Assembly (NCBI GenBank): GCA_966250335.1
Contig: CBINGZ010000009.1
Location: 62,001 to 126,000 of the forward strand
DNA: 64,000 nucleotides
DNA from: OLB7 sp966250335
Lineage (GTDB): Bacteria > Bacteroidota > Ignavibacteria > OLB7
Direction of reading: 5' to 3'
Below the pieces are notes generated by a model, which was not told the origin of the DNA, did not search any database, and was given only the letters and a program-made list of their open reading frames with translations. Of the stretch, positions 34,861 through 43,858 are shown piece after piece (the stretch's first letter is position 1; each line of letters opens with the position of its first letter). The position numbers and the translations under genes were made by a program.

Positions 34861-36077
34861 TATCTCAGTACAGCACTCCCTGGCAGGGAGGGGTGACGGC
34901 GCCCGCGGGCTTCACGGCCGGCGGGATTCATTGCGGAGTCAGGCGCCGCAGGAAGGATCTCGCGATCATCCTGTCGGATACCCCTGCTGCGACGGCGGGA
35001 GTCTTTACCACCAACCGCGTGCAGGCCGCGCCGGTGCTCGTCACCAAGGCGCAGCTTCGCAAAGGGGAGGGATGCGCACGGGCGATCGTCATCAACAGCG
35101 GCAACGCCAACGCCTGCACCGGCGAGCGCGGCCTTGGGGACGCCTGGGCGATGGCGGCCGCGACGGCCGCTTCCCTCGGTCTGTCGGACCATGAGGCTCT
35201 TGTCTCCTCCACCGGTGTCATCGGACAGTTCCTGCCGATCGAGAAGCTGCTGGTCGGTATCGACGCCCTTGCCCCGCGCCTGACCCCGAACGGCAGCCCG
35301 GACGCGGCCGAGGCGATCATGACCACCGACACCCATTCCAAGCAGTCGGCGGTGCGGCTGGAGCTGACGACCGGAACTATATATCTTGGTGCGATAGGAA
35401 AGGGCTCCGGGATGGTCGCGCCGAACATGGCGACGACCCTTGCGTTCGTGACCACCGACGCGAACCTTTCGGTCGATGTTCTGAACGAGGCGCTCCGCTA
35501 CGCCAACGAGCGCTCGTTCAACAGGCTGACGGTCGACGGCGACACGAGCACGAACGATATGATCCTGGTGATGGCGAACGGCCGCGCCGGTCTGCCGCAG
35601 ATCGCTCTCGACAGCGAGGATTATATCCGGTTCCGAGATGCATTGGAGGGACTCCTCGTGCAGATCGCCAGGATGGTGGCGCGCGACGGGGAAGGGGCGA
35701 CGAAGCTGATCGAGGTGCATGTGGGGGGAGCCGCCGACGAGGCCACGGCCGCCGCCGCCGCCCGTTCGATCGCCAACTCCAACCTGGTGAAGACCGCCAT
35801 CCACGGCGGCGACGCCAACTGGGGACGGATCATCGCCGCGGTCGGCTACTCCGGCGTGGAGTTCGATCCCGAGCGCGTGGAGATCAGGTTGAACGGCGTT
35901 CCGGTGCTGGCAAGCGGATATCGTATTGTGATAGATGAGGATGCCGCCGCGGCCGCCCTCAAGCTCGACACCGTCTTCGTCGACGTCCTGCTGGGGCAGG
36001 GAACGGCCGAGGCGACCTTCTACACCTGTGATCTTACCAAGGAATATGTCCACATCAACGCCAGCTATCGCTCGTGA
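34857..36077 (+). CDS. argJ: Bifunctional ornithine acetyltransferase / N-acetylglutamate synthase
   Basis: Transfers the acetyl group from N-acetylornithine to glutamate and, in bifunctional members, also makes N-acetylglutamate from acetyl-CoA, so the pathway runs as an acetyl cycle. The 406-residue Ntn-type proenzyme has the self-cleavage context GMVAPNMATTLAF, where cleavage before the first Thr frees the nucleophile, and FTTNRVQAAPV and INSGNANACTG near the N terminus. The C terminus keeps the conserved EYVHINASYRS. This makes a separate argE or argA less necessary, and neither is in the window. The start overlaps argC. Confidence 0.96.
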   Translation: MISQYSTPWQGGVTAPAGFTAGGIHCGVRRRRKDLAIILSDTPAATAGVFTTNRVQAAPVLVTKAQLRKGEGCARAIVINSGNANACTGERGLGDAWAMAAATAASLGLSDHEALVSSTGVIGQFLPIEKLLVGIDALAPRLTPNGSPDAAEAIMTTDTHSKQSAVRLELTTGTIYLGAIGKGSGMVAPNMATTLAFVTTDANLSVDVLNEALRYANERSFNRLTVDGDTSTNDMILVMANGRAGLPQIALDSEDYIRFRDALEGLLVQIARMVARDGEGATKLIEVHVGGAADEATAAAAARSIANSNLVKTAIHGGDANWGRIIAAVGYSGVEFDPERVEIRLNGVPVLASGYRIVIDEDAAAAALKLDTVFVDVLLGQGTAEATFYTCDLTKEYVHINASYRS

Positions 36078-36921
36078 GCCGGGAGCCCCGGTCGTCGATG
36101 TGGTGATCAAGTGCGGCGGCGCCGCCATCGAATCGGGAGGGACGGAGCATGAGCTCGTGGGAGCGATCGCCGAGGCCGTCGCCTCCGGAATCCGTTGCGT
36201 GGTCCTCCACGGCGGAGGACCGGAGACGACGGCGCTCGCGGGAAGACTCGGCATCGAGAGCCGGTTCGTCGCCGGCCAGCGCGTCACCGACGCGGCGATG
36301 CTGGAGGCCGCGACCATGACCCTTGCAGGCTCCATCAACAAACGGCTTGTGCGGGCGCTCTGCGATGCGGGCGTCCCCGCCGTCGGCCTCTCCGGCGTGG
36401 ACGGCTCGCTGATCCGGGCGGAGATCACGGATCGTACCCGGGCGCTCGGCCTGGTGGGCGAGCCCTCAGGGGTGAACGGATCGTTGCTCGATCTTCTTCT
36501 CTCGGCCGGCTATCTGCCGGTGGTCGCTCCCGTGGCGTTCGGGGAGGGGACCATCCTGAACGTGAACGCCGATCTTGCCGCTGCCGCCGTCGCGGGGGCG
36601 CTCGGAGCCGGGAGCCTGATCTACGTGACCGATGTCCCGGGGATCATGGTCGACGGAGCCGTCGTGGAGCGAATGACGCCGGAGGAGGCGACCGCCCTGA
36701 TCGACGGCGGGATCGTCACGGGAGGGATGATACCGAAGGTGCGGACGGCGCTCGATGCCCTGCGGAAAGGGGCGGGACGCGTGCGGATCGTGCAGGGGAG
36801 GGCGGAGTCGCTCCGCCGGGGACTTGCCGGGGAACCGGTGGGAACGGCCATTGAACTCGGGGACGGGTCGGCCCGGGCCGGCGCGTCGCAGGACCTACAC
36901 TTAGTCGAGGAACAGGGATGA
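36046..36921 (+). CDS. argB: N-acetylglutamate kinase
   Basis: Phosphorylates N-acetylglutamate with ATP, the second pathway step. The 291-residue amino-acid-kinase-fold protein has the phosphate-binding VVIKCGGAAI (usual form IKYGGxA), VVLHGGGPET, ILNVNADLAAAAVA, and the C-terminal TGGMIPKV. The start chosen overlaps the end of argJ by 32 bases; the next possible starts downstream would remove the first strand. It overlaps argF by ATGA. Feedback inhibition by arginine, which needs an N-terminal helix in some families, cannot be judged. Confidence 0.94.
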   Translation: MSTSTPAIAREPGAPVVDVVIKCGGAAIESGGTEHELVGAIAEAVASGIRCVVLHGGGPETTALAGRLGIESRFVAGQRVTDAAMLEAATMTLAGSINKRLVRALCDAGVPAVGLSGVDGSLIRAEITDRTRALGLVGEPSGVNGSLLDLLLSAGYLPVVAPVAFGEGTILNVNADLAAAAVAGALGAGSLIYVTDVPGIMVDGAVVERMTPEEATALIDGGIVTGGMIPKVRTALDALRKGAGRVRIVQGRAESLRRGLAGEPVGTAIELGDGSARAGASQDLHLVEEQG

Positions 36922-37868
36922 ACAAGGATTTTCTGTCGGTATGCGATCTGACACGGGATGAGCTGGAGGAACTCTTCGCCCTGGCGGACGAGCTCAGGCT
37001 CAGCAGCGAGTTCAAACCGCTGAAAGGGATCTCGGCGGCGCTCATCTTCGAGAAGCCCTCGCTCCGGACGCGCGCCTCGTTCGAGCTCGGCATCAAGCAG
37101 CTCGGCGGGATGACCACCCTCCTCTCCGACGACGGCATCGGCATCGATGTGCGCGAGTCGGCGGCCGATATCGCCAGGTTCCTGAACCGATGCACCCAGC
37201 TTATCGTGGCCCGCGTCTTCAGGCACGGCGTCCTCACCGATCTGGCGCGGAACAGCGACGTTCCCGTGGTCAACGCCCTGAGCGATCTCTCGCATCCCTG
37301 TCAGATCATCTCCGATCTCTATACGATACGTCAGCACGGAAGGCTCCGCGAGGGGATGAAGATCGTCTTCGTGGGGGATGGGAACAACGTCGTCAACAGC
37401 TGGCTGGAGCTTGCCGCGATCTATCCGCTCCATTTCGTTCTTGCCGCGCCGAAGGGATACGATCCATCGGAGACGATACTTCGGCAGGCGTGGAACGCGG
37501 GGGTGAGCAGGGTCGAGATCGTCCGCGATCCGGTTGCCGCCGTCGCCGGGGCCGATGTCGTCTACACCGACGTCTGGACCAGCATGGGACAGGAGGATTC
37601 GGCTGCTCTCCGGAAAACGGCATTTGAGGGATACCGGGTCGATATGGCGCTGATGAACAACGCGCCCGAGTCGCTCTTCATGCACTGCCTGCCGGCGCAC
37701 AGGGGAGAAGAGGTCACACACGAGGTTCTGGAGTCTGATCGTTCCATTATCTTTGACCAGGCCGAAAACCGCCTGCACATGCAGAAGGCGCTGCTGACCG
37801 GACTGGTGGAACGGTGGCGCACCGCGGAGCGGCCTCATCAATCCCTCCAAACGGTATTGCGTATCTAG
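36918..37868 (+). CDS. argF: Ornithine carbamoyltransferase
   Basis: Makes citrulline from ornithine and carbamoyl phosphate. The 316-residue protein has the carbamoyl-phosphate loop as EKPSLRTRASFE (commonly STRTR), HPCQ for the carbamoyl group, DVWTSMGQE in the ornithine loop and the catalytic MHCLPAHRGEEV. Presence of ArgJ in the same operon implies free ornithine as substrate rather than the N-acetyl- or N-succinyl-ornithine used by some Bacteroidota transcarbamylases; the loop residues fit the ordinary enzyme, but this is an inference. Confidence 0.92.
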   Translation: MNKDFLSVCDLTRDELEELFALADELRLSSEFKPLKGISAALIFEKPSLRTRASFELGIKQLGGMTTLLSDDGIGIDVRESAADIARFLNRCTQLIVARVFRHGVLTDLARNSDVPVVNALSDLSHPCQIISDLYTIRQHGRLREGMKIVFVGDGNNVVNSWLELAAIYPLHFVLAAPKGYDPSETILRQAWNAGVSRVEIVRDPVAAVAGADVVYTDVWTSMGQEDSAALRKTAFEGYRVDMALMNNAPESLFMHCLPAHRGEEVTHEVLESDRSIIFDQAENRLHMQKALLTGLVERWRTAERPHQSLQTVLRI

Positions 37869-37870
37869 GC

Positions 37871-38326
37871 TTGAACAAACAGAGCAGACACTTCGTGATC
37901 AGGGAGATCATCTCCCAGAATATCGTAGGCAGCCAGGAGGAACTCCGATCGCTCCTGCAGGGCCGTGGAATCGAGGTGACCCAGGCCACCCTTTCGCGGG
38001 ACATGCATGAGCTTGGGGTGACCCGTGTCCTGGGGAACGACGGCCCCCGCTACATGCTGGAGACGCGGGGATCGGAGAACAGGCTGGCGGCGCTCTTTGC
38101 GCTGGAGATCGAGGCGATGGAGAGCAACGAGTCGCTGATCGTCATTCGTACCCTCCCCGGTCGGGCGCAGGGGGTCGCCGAGGTCCTGGACAGGTTCCGC
38201 CATCCCGAGATCCTGGGGACGATTGCCGGGGACAACACGATCTTTATCGCGCCGCGATCGGTCGCGAAGATCGACGAGCTTCTGAAGGATCTTCGGAGCA
38301 TGGTGATGAAGGAAGGGGGTGGATAA
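37871..38326 (+). CDS. argR: Arginine repressor
   Basis: A 151-residue ArgR-family regulator that binds ARG boxes as an arginine-loaded hexamer. The N-terminal winged helix is clear (FVIREIISQN, SQEELRSLLQGRGIEVTQATLSRDMHELGV), and the C-terminal core has the arginine-binding GTIAGDNTIFI motif. I chose a TTG start two bases after the argF stop because it gives the typical ArgR length and places the DNA-binding helices at the start; upstream in-frame codons lie inside argF. Encoding the repressor inside the operon, with a likely operator in front of argC, suggests negative autoregulation. Confidence 0.92.
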   Translation: MNKQSRHFVIREIISQNIVGSQEELRSLLQGRGIEVTQATLSRDMHELGVTRVLGNDGPRYMLETRGSENRLAALFALEIEAMESNESLIVIRTLPGRAQGVAEVLDRFRHPEILGTIAGDNTIFIAPRSVAKIDELLKDLRSMVMKEGGG

Positions 38327-38395
38327 TGAGTCACACGGGGGGCATATACCTGCCGGCCCGATACACAACAATCTCGATCTGAATCGGACGAACGA

Positions 38396-39646
38396 GTGAA
38401 CCATGAGAAAATAGCGCTCGCCTATTCCGGCGGGCTCGATACGTCGGTGATTCTTCGCTGGCTTCAGGAAAAGTATGGAGCGGAGATCATCACCGTGACA
38501 GGTAATCTCGGGCAGAAGAAGGAGCTGACCGGGGTGGAGGAGAAGGCCCGTCTGGTGGGCGCCTCCGCGATCTATCTTCCCGATCTCCGCACGGAGTTCG
38601 TGAACGACTTCGTCTTCCCCGCGCTCCGCGCCGGAGCTCTCTACGAGGGAGTCTATCCGATGGCGACGGCGCTCGGCCGCCCTCTGCTGGCGCGGACGCT
38701 GGCCGAGATCGCCCGTGCCGAAGGATGCACCGCCGTCGCCCACGGCTGCACCGGCAAGGGGAACGACCAGGTCAGGTTCGAGGCGTCGATCGCCGCGCTC
38801 GCGCCGGAACTGGAGGTGCTGGCCCCGGTCCGCGAGTGGGAGTTCCGTTCGCGCGAGGAGGAGATCGCCTATTGCGAGAAACACGGCATCCCGATCGCCG
38901 CCACGAAGGCAAGCCCCTACTCGATCGATGAGAACCTCTGGGGGACGAGCATCGAATGCGGGATTCTGGAGGATCTCCGTGTGCCTCCCCCCGCCGACGC
39001 CTGGCAGCACACGACCTCTCCGATGAACGCGCCGGAGACCCCGGCCGAGATCACCGTGACCTTCCGCGATGGAATCCCCGTCGCCCTGAACGGCGCGGCG
39101 ATCGACGGCGTCGATCTGATCGAGGCGCTCAACGAGCTGGGGGCGGCCCACGGCGTGGGGAGGATCGATCTGGTGGAGAACCGTCTGGTGGGGATCAAGT
39201 CGCGCGAGATCTACGAGGCCCCCGCCGCCGTGATCCTGCACAGGGCCCACAGCGAGCTGGAAAGGATCGTGCTCGATCGTGACACGATGCGTCAGAAAAT
39301 GAGGATCGCCTCCGACTACGCCGATCTCATCTACAACGGTCTCTGGTATTCCCCCCTGCGCCTGGCGTTCGACGGGTTCATCCGCGAGACGCAGCGCACG
39401 GTGAACGGCTCGGTCTCGCTGCGGCTCTACAAGGGGACGATGGAGACGATGAGCCGGATCTCGCCGAACTCGCTCTACGATACGAATCTGGCGACCTACA
39501 CCTCCGAGGATACCTTCGACCACAAGGCGAGCAAGGGGTTCATCGATATCTACAGCCTTCCGCTGCGGACCTGGAAGCGGGTCAACGATGCCGTGGCGCA
39601 GGCTGCGGCGCTCCCGGAGCCTGTTGAGGAGAGCCTGGCGGGTTGA
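38396..39646 (+). CDS. argG: Argininosuccinate synthase
   Basis: Joins citrulline and aspartate with ATP to give argininosuccinate. The 416-residue protein begins with the pyrophosphatase-type ATP loop LAYSGGLDTSVI, then GCTGKGNDQVRFE and SPYSIDENLWG, all diagnostic for ArgG. The start is GTG. It lies 69 bases after argR, the widest gap in the operon, so a secondary promoter is possible, though I see no second ARG box there. It overlaps the long form of argH. Confidence 0.96.
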   Translation: MNHEKIALAYSGGLDTSVILRWLQEKYGAEIITVTGNLGQKKELTGVEEKARLVGASAIYLPDLRTEFVNDFVFPALRAGALYEGVYPMATALGRPLLARTLAEIARAEGCTAVAHGCTGKGNDQVRFEASIAALAPELEVLAPVREWEFRSREEEIAYCEKHGIPIAATKASPYSIDENLWGTSIECGILEDLRVPPPADAWQHTTSPMNAPETPAEITVTFRDGIPVALNGAAIDGVDLIEALNELGAAHGVGRIDLVENRLVGIKSREIYEAPAAVILHRAHSELERIVLDRDTMRQKMRIASDYADLIYNGLWYSPLRLAFDGFIRETQRTVNGSVSLRLYKGTMETMSRISPNSLYDTNLATYTSEDTFDHKASKGFIDIYSLPLRTWKRVNDAVAQAAALPEPVEESLAG

Positions 39647-39699
39647 AGGGGATGAACGTCGACGAAGGGGAACCTGTCACTTCCAATACACGTATCGAC

Positions 39700-41085
39700 A
39701 TGTCCGGTCAGCGACTCTGGGGAGGGCGATTCGGCGAGACTCTTGCCGATGTCGCTTTCCGATATTCCTCATCGATCGAATACGACAGGCGGCTTGCCCG
39801 ACACGATATCCGGGGGAGTATGGCGCACGCGTCGATGCTCGGCAGGTGCGGCGTCCTCTCTCCGGAGGAGGCCGATCTGATCGTGGAGGGGCTCGCCGGC
39901 ATCGGCGCGGATCTCGACGACGGCCGGATACGGCTCTCCTCCGACGAGGAGGATGTCCATCTGGCCGTCGAGCGGATCCTGATCGAGCGGATAGGGCCGG
40001 TCGGGGGGATGCTCCACACGGCGCGGAGCCGGAACGACCAGGTGGCGCTCGATCTCCGGCTCTATATTCTCGGCACGATAGATGATATGACGGCGGCGAT
40101 CCGCGATCTTCAGCGGGCGTTCGTCAGGCAGGCGGAGCTTCATCGCGAAACGATGATGCCGGGCTACACCCACATGCAGCGGGCGCAGCCGATTCTGCTG
40201 GCGCATCATCTGCTCGCCTATGTCTCCATGCTCGATCGCGACGCCGGCAGGATGCTCGACTGCCGGCGCCGCGCCGATCGTTCCCCTCTCGGGGCCGCGG
40301 CCCTTGCGGGGACCTCCTTCCCGATCGACCGGTTCTCGACGGCGCTCGATCTCGGTCTATCGGATATCGATGAGAACAGCATCGATGCCGTATCCGATCG
40401 CGATGCGCTGCTGGAGTTCCTGTCGGCCGCGAGCATCACGATGATGCATCTGAGCCGTGTCGCCGAGGAGCTTGTCCTCTGGTCGACCCGCGAGTTCCGC
40501 TACATCACCATCAGCGACGCCTACACGACCGGCAGCAGCATCATGCCGCAGAAGAAGAACCCTGACATGGCCGAGCTGGTGCGGGGAAAGACGGGACGGG
40601 TCTACGGCGCGCTCATGAGCCTGCTGACGATGATGAAGGGACTTCCGCTCTCCTACAATCGCGATATGCAGGAGGACAAGCCCCCGCTCTTCGATGCGGC
40701 CGACACGCTGATGAACTCGCTGCTGGTGATGACCGGAATGATCGAGGCGACGACCTACCACACCGACCGCATGGAAGCGGCCGCCGCCGGCGAATATTCG
40801 ACGGCCACCGAGCTGGCCGACTACCTTGTCAGAAAGGGAATCCCGTTCCGCGACGCGCACCACGTCGTCGGCCGTATCGTCGCCGAATGCGTGAGGCGCG
40901 GCTGCGAGCTGCACGATCTCTCGCCTTCCGATCTTCAAGAATTCTCCCCCCTCTTCCTCCCGGACGCCGTGCACGTCCTGGACCCGCGCGCGAGCATCAA
41001 CGCCAAGCGCTCCTCCGGAAGCACCGGAGGGGAGGAGGTTCTGGTGCAGATCCGGAGGTGGAAGGAGAGACTGGGGATTTACTGA
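39700..41085 (+). CDS. argH: Argininosuccinate lyase
   Basis: Splits argininosuccinate into arginine and fumarate, the final step. Family motifs are LWGGRF at the N terminus, DVHLAVERIL, TARSRNDQVALD, PGYTHMQRAQPI and the catalytic loop GSSIMPQKKNPDMAEL. The start chosen (MSGQRLWGGRF) gives 461 residues, the usual length, because other ArgH proteins begin just before LWGGRF. In-frame TTG 39643 and ATG 39652 would add 16-19 residues and may be the real start, given operon overlap habits. The 3' end overlaps the convergent small gene by seven bases. Confidence 0.94.
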   Translation: MSGQRLWGGRFGETLADVAFRYSSSIEYDRRLARHDIRGSMAHASMLGRCGVLSPEEADLIVEGLAGIGADLDDGRIRLSSDEEDVHLAVERILIERIGPVGGMLHTARSRNDQVALDLRLYILGTIDDMTAAIRDLQRAFVRQAELHRETMMPGYTHMQRAQPILLAHHLLAYVSMLDRDAGRMLDCRRRADRSPLGAAALAGTSFPIDRFSTALDLGLSDIDENSIDAVSDRDALLEFLSAASITMMHLSRVAEELVLWSTREFRYITISDAYTTGSSIMPQKKNPDMAELVRGKTGRVYGALMSLLTMMKGLPLSYNRDMQEDKPPLFDAADTLMNSLLVMTGMIEATTYHTDRMEAAAAGEYSTATELADYLVRKGIPFRDAHHVVGRIVAECVRRGCELHDLSPSDLQEFSPLFLPDAVHVLDPRASINAKRSSGSTGGEEVLVQIRRWKERLGIY

Positions 41086-41411
41086 TCCGCCCGCTCGACA
41101 CGCTCCACATCGAGCAGATGCGGCTCCGCCGTTCTTCCCTTGATCCGATACTTGTCGGGGATCATTCCGGTGAAGATCCGGCCGCGGATCGTGAGCTCCG
41201 CGCCGTCGTTCTCCTCGATGAACATATCGGCGAGTTCGTTCTGCGGCACGGAGACCACGATCGTCGTTCCATCCTTCAGCTCCAGCTTGTTCACGGCGAA
41301 CGCCGGTTCCTTCGGGTAGATATATCGGCCCGTGATATCGACCATCTCCCCCTCATGCCCCTCAAGGCATCGACGCGTGCCGCAGGAGGGGGGATCGGTA
41401 TAATGCTTCAT
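41079..41411 (-). CDS. Small protein downstream of DUF4157 gene; candidate partner/immunity
   Basis: A 110-residue soluble protein I do not recognise by name. It has two Cys near the start (SCGTRRC), then a predicted all-beta part with OB-fold-like rhythm: MVDITGRYIYP, LELKDGTTIVVSVP, ELTIRGRIFTG, HLLDVERVE. It lies only 15 bases after the stop of the DUF4157 gene on the same strand, so the two are very likely co-transcribed and co-regulated. Effector genes of this type are sometimes followed by immunity or chaperone genes; position is the only support for such a role. Confidence 0.68.
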   Translation of the reverse strand: MKHYTDPPSCGTRRCLEGHEGEMVDITGRYIYPKEPAFAVNKLELKDGTTIVVSVPQNELADMFIEENDGAELTIRGRIFTGMIPDKYRIKGRTAEPHLLDVERVERADQ

Positions 41412-41426
41412 GATATCGGGCTCCGA

Positions 41427-43082
41427 TTAGTTGTCGGTGAAGAACTGGTTGAGAATCCAGCCCGATTCGTTCAGCTTCGGTCCGGATGTGACGAGCACCT
41501 TCATCCAGCTCTGCCCCTTCCGGATGATCGTCACCTTGGTATCCTTGGAGAGGGTCTTCTTGCCGGCGGGAGCGGCCGGGTCATCCTCGAAAAAGACCCC
41601 GTCCTTGTTGACGATGCCGTTCAGCGTCTCCGGATGCTGCACCACCATCGTCGTGAACTTGTCGTCGACGGCGTTGACGTTGGAGCTTGCCTCCGCCCAC
41701 GACTGCTTCTTGCTCTCCGGGCCGTACATATCGAAGTAGTAGGGGACGCCGGAGCTGTCGTAATCCTCCAGTGTGATATAATCGTGACCGGAGGCCATGA
41801 TGTTGAACCCGAAGTGGAAGTTGTATCCCGTCTCGGAGGCGCCCGGCATATCGCGCTCGCTGCCGATCGTGACCCCCTGGCCCACTTTCGGCACCGCGTA
41901 CTTGTTGATGCCGTACTTCTCGCTCAACCTCTTCTGCTCGTCCGAGCTCAGTTTATCCCATTCCTTCAGCGCCTCCAGCCGGGTCAGCTTCTTGCCGAAC
42001 TCGCGATCGAAGATCCGGATGTAGATCTCGCCCGACATCTTCTCGGTGGTGGAGACGATCCCCCCGGCCGAGTTGTCGTCGGCGATGTAGGCCGACGGGC
42101 CGGTAAACTCCTCGGTCGTCCCGCGCCTGGTGACGGCGGTGAACGATTCGTAGCCTGCCTTTTCCGATCCGAGGATCTGCTGGCATGCCGTGCCGCAGTC
42201 GTCGACAAGGCTCGCCTCCCCTCCGCCGGCACGGTCGATCACCTTGAACTGCTTGAGCTTCAGCGTCGTCTTGGCCTTGCCGGGGGGAGAGGTCGTTATG
42301 TCGCCTCCCGATACCTCCTGCAGTTTCACCTTCGATTTGATATCGTCCAGCACCTTGTTCGAGCTCGCGATGTTGGCCGATTCGGCCCACGCCTTCCGTT
42401 TGTGGTCGAGCACCGCCATCTTTCCGTCGTCGGCGAGACGGTCGTAGGGGAGGCCGGTGACCTCCGTGTACTTCTGCACCGGCGCGCCGGTCGATCCGTT
42501 CCCGAATCCGCCGAAGCGTGGGGCGGGGGAGGGAAGAAGATCGGCTGCCGATTCTCCTCTGACGACCCGGTCGGCTACCTCGTCCGCGTTCCGTTCGTAG
42601 GTGTCTCCCTTCCGGCCGATGCCGTCACCCAGGCGCACGCCGTGCTGCTGCTGGATGATATGGGCCGCCTCGTGCGCGGCAATCCGGAGGCTCGGTGTTC
42701 CGCCGAACGCGATATTCTTCCCCGTGGCGTAGGCTGCGGCTCCCATCCCCCGGGCCGAGCGTGCGGCCTCGGCCCCCGTATGGGCTCTCACGTCGTTCAG
42801 CCGGTGCCCCGTGCCGAAGGAGCGTCCGATCCTCTCCAGATAGGGGAGGGGGCCTCCGGCGCCCGAAGTGCCGCGCCGTGCCAGTCCGTGGGTCTCCTGC
42901 GGATGGAGCTCCGGCGACATCGGTATCGTGCTGACGTCGTGAGGGTTGGAGTGGGTCGCGCCGGGCGCGGATGCTTCCCGGGCCGTGAAGGGTCGGCTCA
43001 ACATATCGGAATGAGAAGGGGCTTGCTGCGTGGCGATGATCCTTCCCGTCTCCCGACTCGGCTTCCGTGCAAACGTACGCAT
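41427..43082 (-). CDS. DUF4157 (eCIS-associated) protein with putative cysteine-hydrolase-like payload and SH3-like tail
   Basis: A 551-residue soluble protein with no signal peptide. After a disordered Ser/Pro/Thr leader, residues about 88-160 form a DUF4157 domain: HRLNDVRAHTGAEAARSA, GKNIAFG, and metalloprotease-like HEAAH at 137-141. This domain is known as a marker of effectors linked to extracellular contractile injection systems (eCIS). The middle (about 200-465) has a possible Cys-His pair: Cys296 in DDCGTAC and His423 in YNFHFGFNIMASG, followed by DYITLEDYD. I remember similar stretches in other DUF4157 proteins and infer a papain- or NlpC-like payload. The last 65 residues look like a bacterial SH3 domain. 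No eCIS structural genes are in the window. Confidence 0.78.
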   Translation of the reverse strand: MRTFARKPSRETGRIIATQQAPSHSDMLSRPFTAREASAPGATHSNPHDVSTIPMSPELHPQETHGLARRGTSGAGGPLPYLERIGRSFGTGHRLNDVRAHTGAEAARSARGMGAAAYATGKNIAFGGTPSLRIAAHEAAHIIQQQHGVRLGDGIGRKGDTYERNADEVADRVVRGESAADLLPSPAPRFGGFGNGSTGAPVQKYTEVTGLPYDRLADDGKMAVLDHKRKAWAESANIASSNKVLDDIKSKVKLQEVSGGDITTSPPGKAKTTLKLKQFKVIDRAGGGEASLVDDCGTACQQILGSEKAGYESFTAVTRRGTTEEFTGPSAYIADDNSAGGIVSTTEKMSGEIYIRIFDREFGKKLTRLEALKEWDKLSSDEQKRLSEKYGINKYAVPKVGQGVTIGSERDMPGASETGYNFHFGFNIMASGHDYITLEDYDSSGVPYYFDMYGPESKKQSWAEASSNVNAVDDKFTTMVVQHPETLNGIVNKDGVFFEDDPAAPAGKKTLSKDTKVTIIRKGQSWMKVLVTSGPKLNESGWILNQFFTDN

Positions 43083-43219
43083 CGGTGATCTCCTGCGGTT
43101 TGGTTCACAGTGGGTGTTGTCACAGATTCGGAGCCTCTGCATGCTCCCGGGGGGCGATACCGGGCGGCCCGAACATACGGCATCGACGGGAACGAGTCAA
43201 CAGTGGGATGATTCGGCGA

Positions 43220-43768
43220 TCAGCGCGCGGCAGGATATTTCGCGACGAGCTTTCGGACGGTGGTGATGTTGCGCACGGTGACTTTTGCCTTCAGGGTGCG
43301 CTCCATCCGGTCTCCGGAGAATTTCGGGTCGTTGACGCCGGGGCGGCGGAGCCAGTAGAGCTCCCGGCCGTGCGGGCCGAAATCGTTCAGATCGCTCCGG
43401 CAGCTCATGAGCCGGGCGATCGCCTCGTCGTCCGGCTCATCCTTCAGGAACGCCACCCAGAGGACCCGTCCCTCCATCTCCTCCTCCGACAGATCGAACG
43501 CCCTGTACTCCGCGACCCCGGCAAGCTGCGCCGGGGTTCTGAGAAAGGTCTCGACCTCGTACCCCAGGCTCTTCTTCAGATGTTCCTCTATCCGCCGTTC
43601 CAGCGCGGCGGCCCCGCGGGCGGGGGAGTCGAAGATCACATTTCCGCTGGCGATGAAGGTCGCCACATCGGTGAACCCCAGCTCCTCGAAAAGAGTCTGA
43701 AGACGATCCATCTTGACGGTACGACCGCCGACGTTGATGGCGCGGAGAAAGGCTATATATCGTGGCAT
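43220..43768 (-). CDS. DUF1697 family protein
   Basis: A 182-residue cytosolic protein with the DUF1697 opening pattern MPRYIAFLRAINVGGRTVKM, then LFEELGFTDVATFIASGNVIF and the late SRSDLNDFG-type segment (here CRSDLNDFGPHGRELYWLRR). The family is widespread and without a settled function. The start was set at the ATG beginning that pattern; upstream frame is Cys/Arg-rich and not family-like. It lies between the DUF4157 gene and the TonB-dependent receptor on the same strand, but family members are usually single genes. Confidence 0.88.
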   Translation of the reverse strand: MPRYIAFLRAINVGGRTVKMDRLQTLFEELGFTDVATFIASGNVIFDSPARGAAALERRIEEHLKKSLGYEVETFLRTPAQLAGVAEYRAFDLSEEEMEGRVLWVAFLKDEPDDEAIARLMSCRSDLNDFGPHGRELYWLRRPGVNDPKFSGDRMERTLKAKVTVRNITTVRKLVAKYPAAR

Positions 43769-43858
43769 GCCGGATCGTGCGGGTGACGGTTGCTTCTCTG
43801 TGCGGCAATAATAGCATCCGCACGGGGAGCAGCGCAATCGGACCCGGGGGCTCACCGG

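Noticed and set aside
40887..43088. Plus-strand 733-codon frame opposite argH and the DUF4157 gene
   Set aside because: It overlaps two strongly supported genes and reads as low-complexity Arg/Leu/Val sequence without domains.
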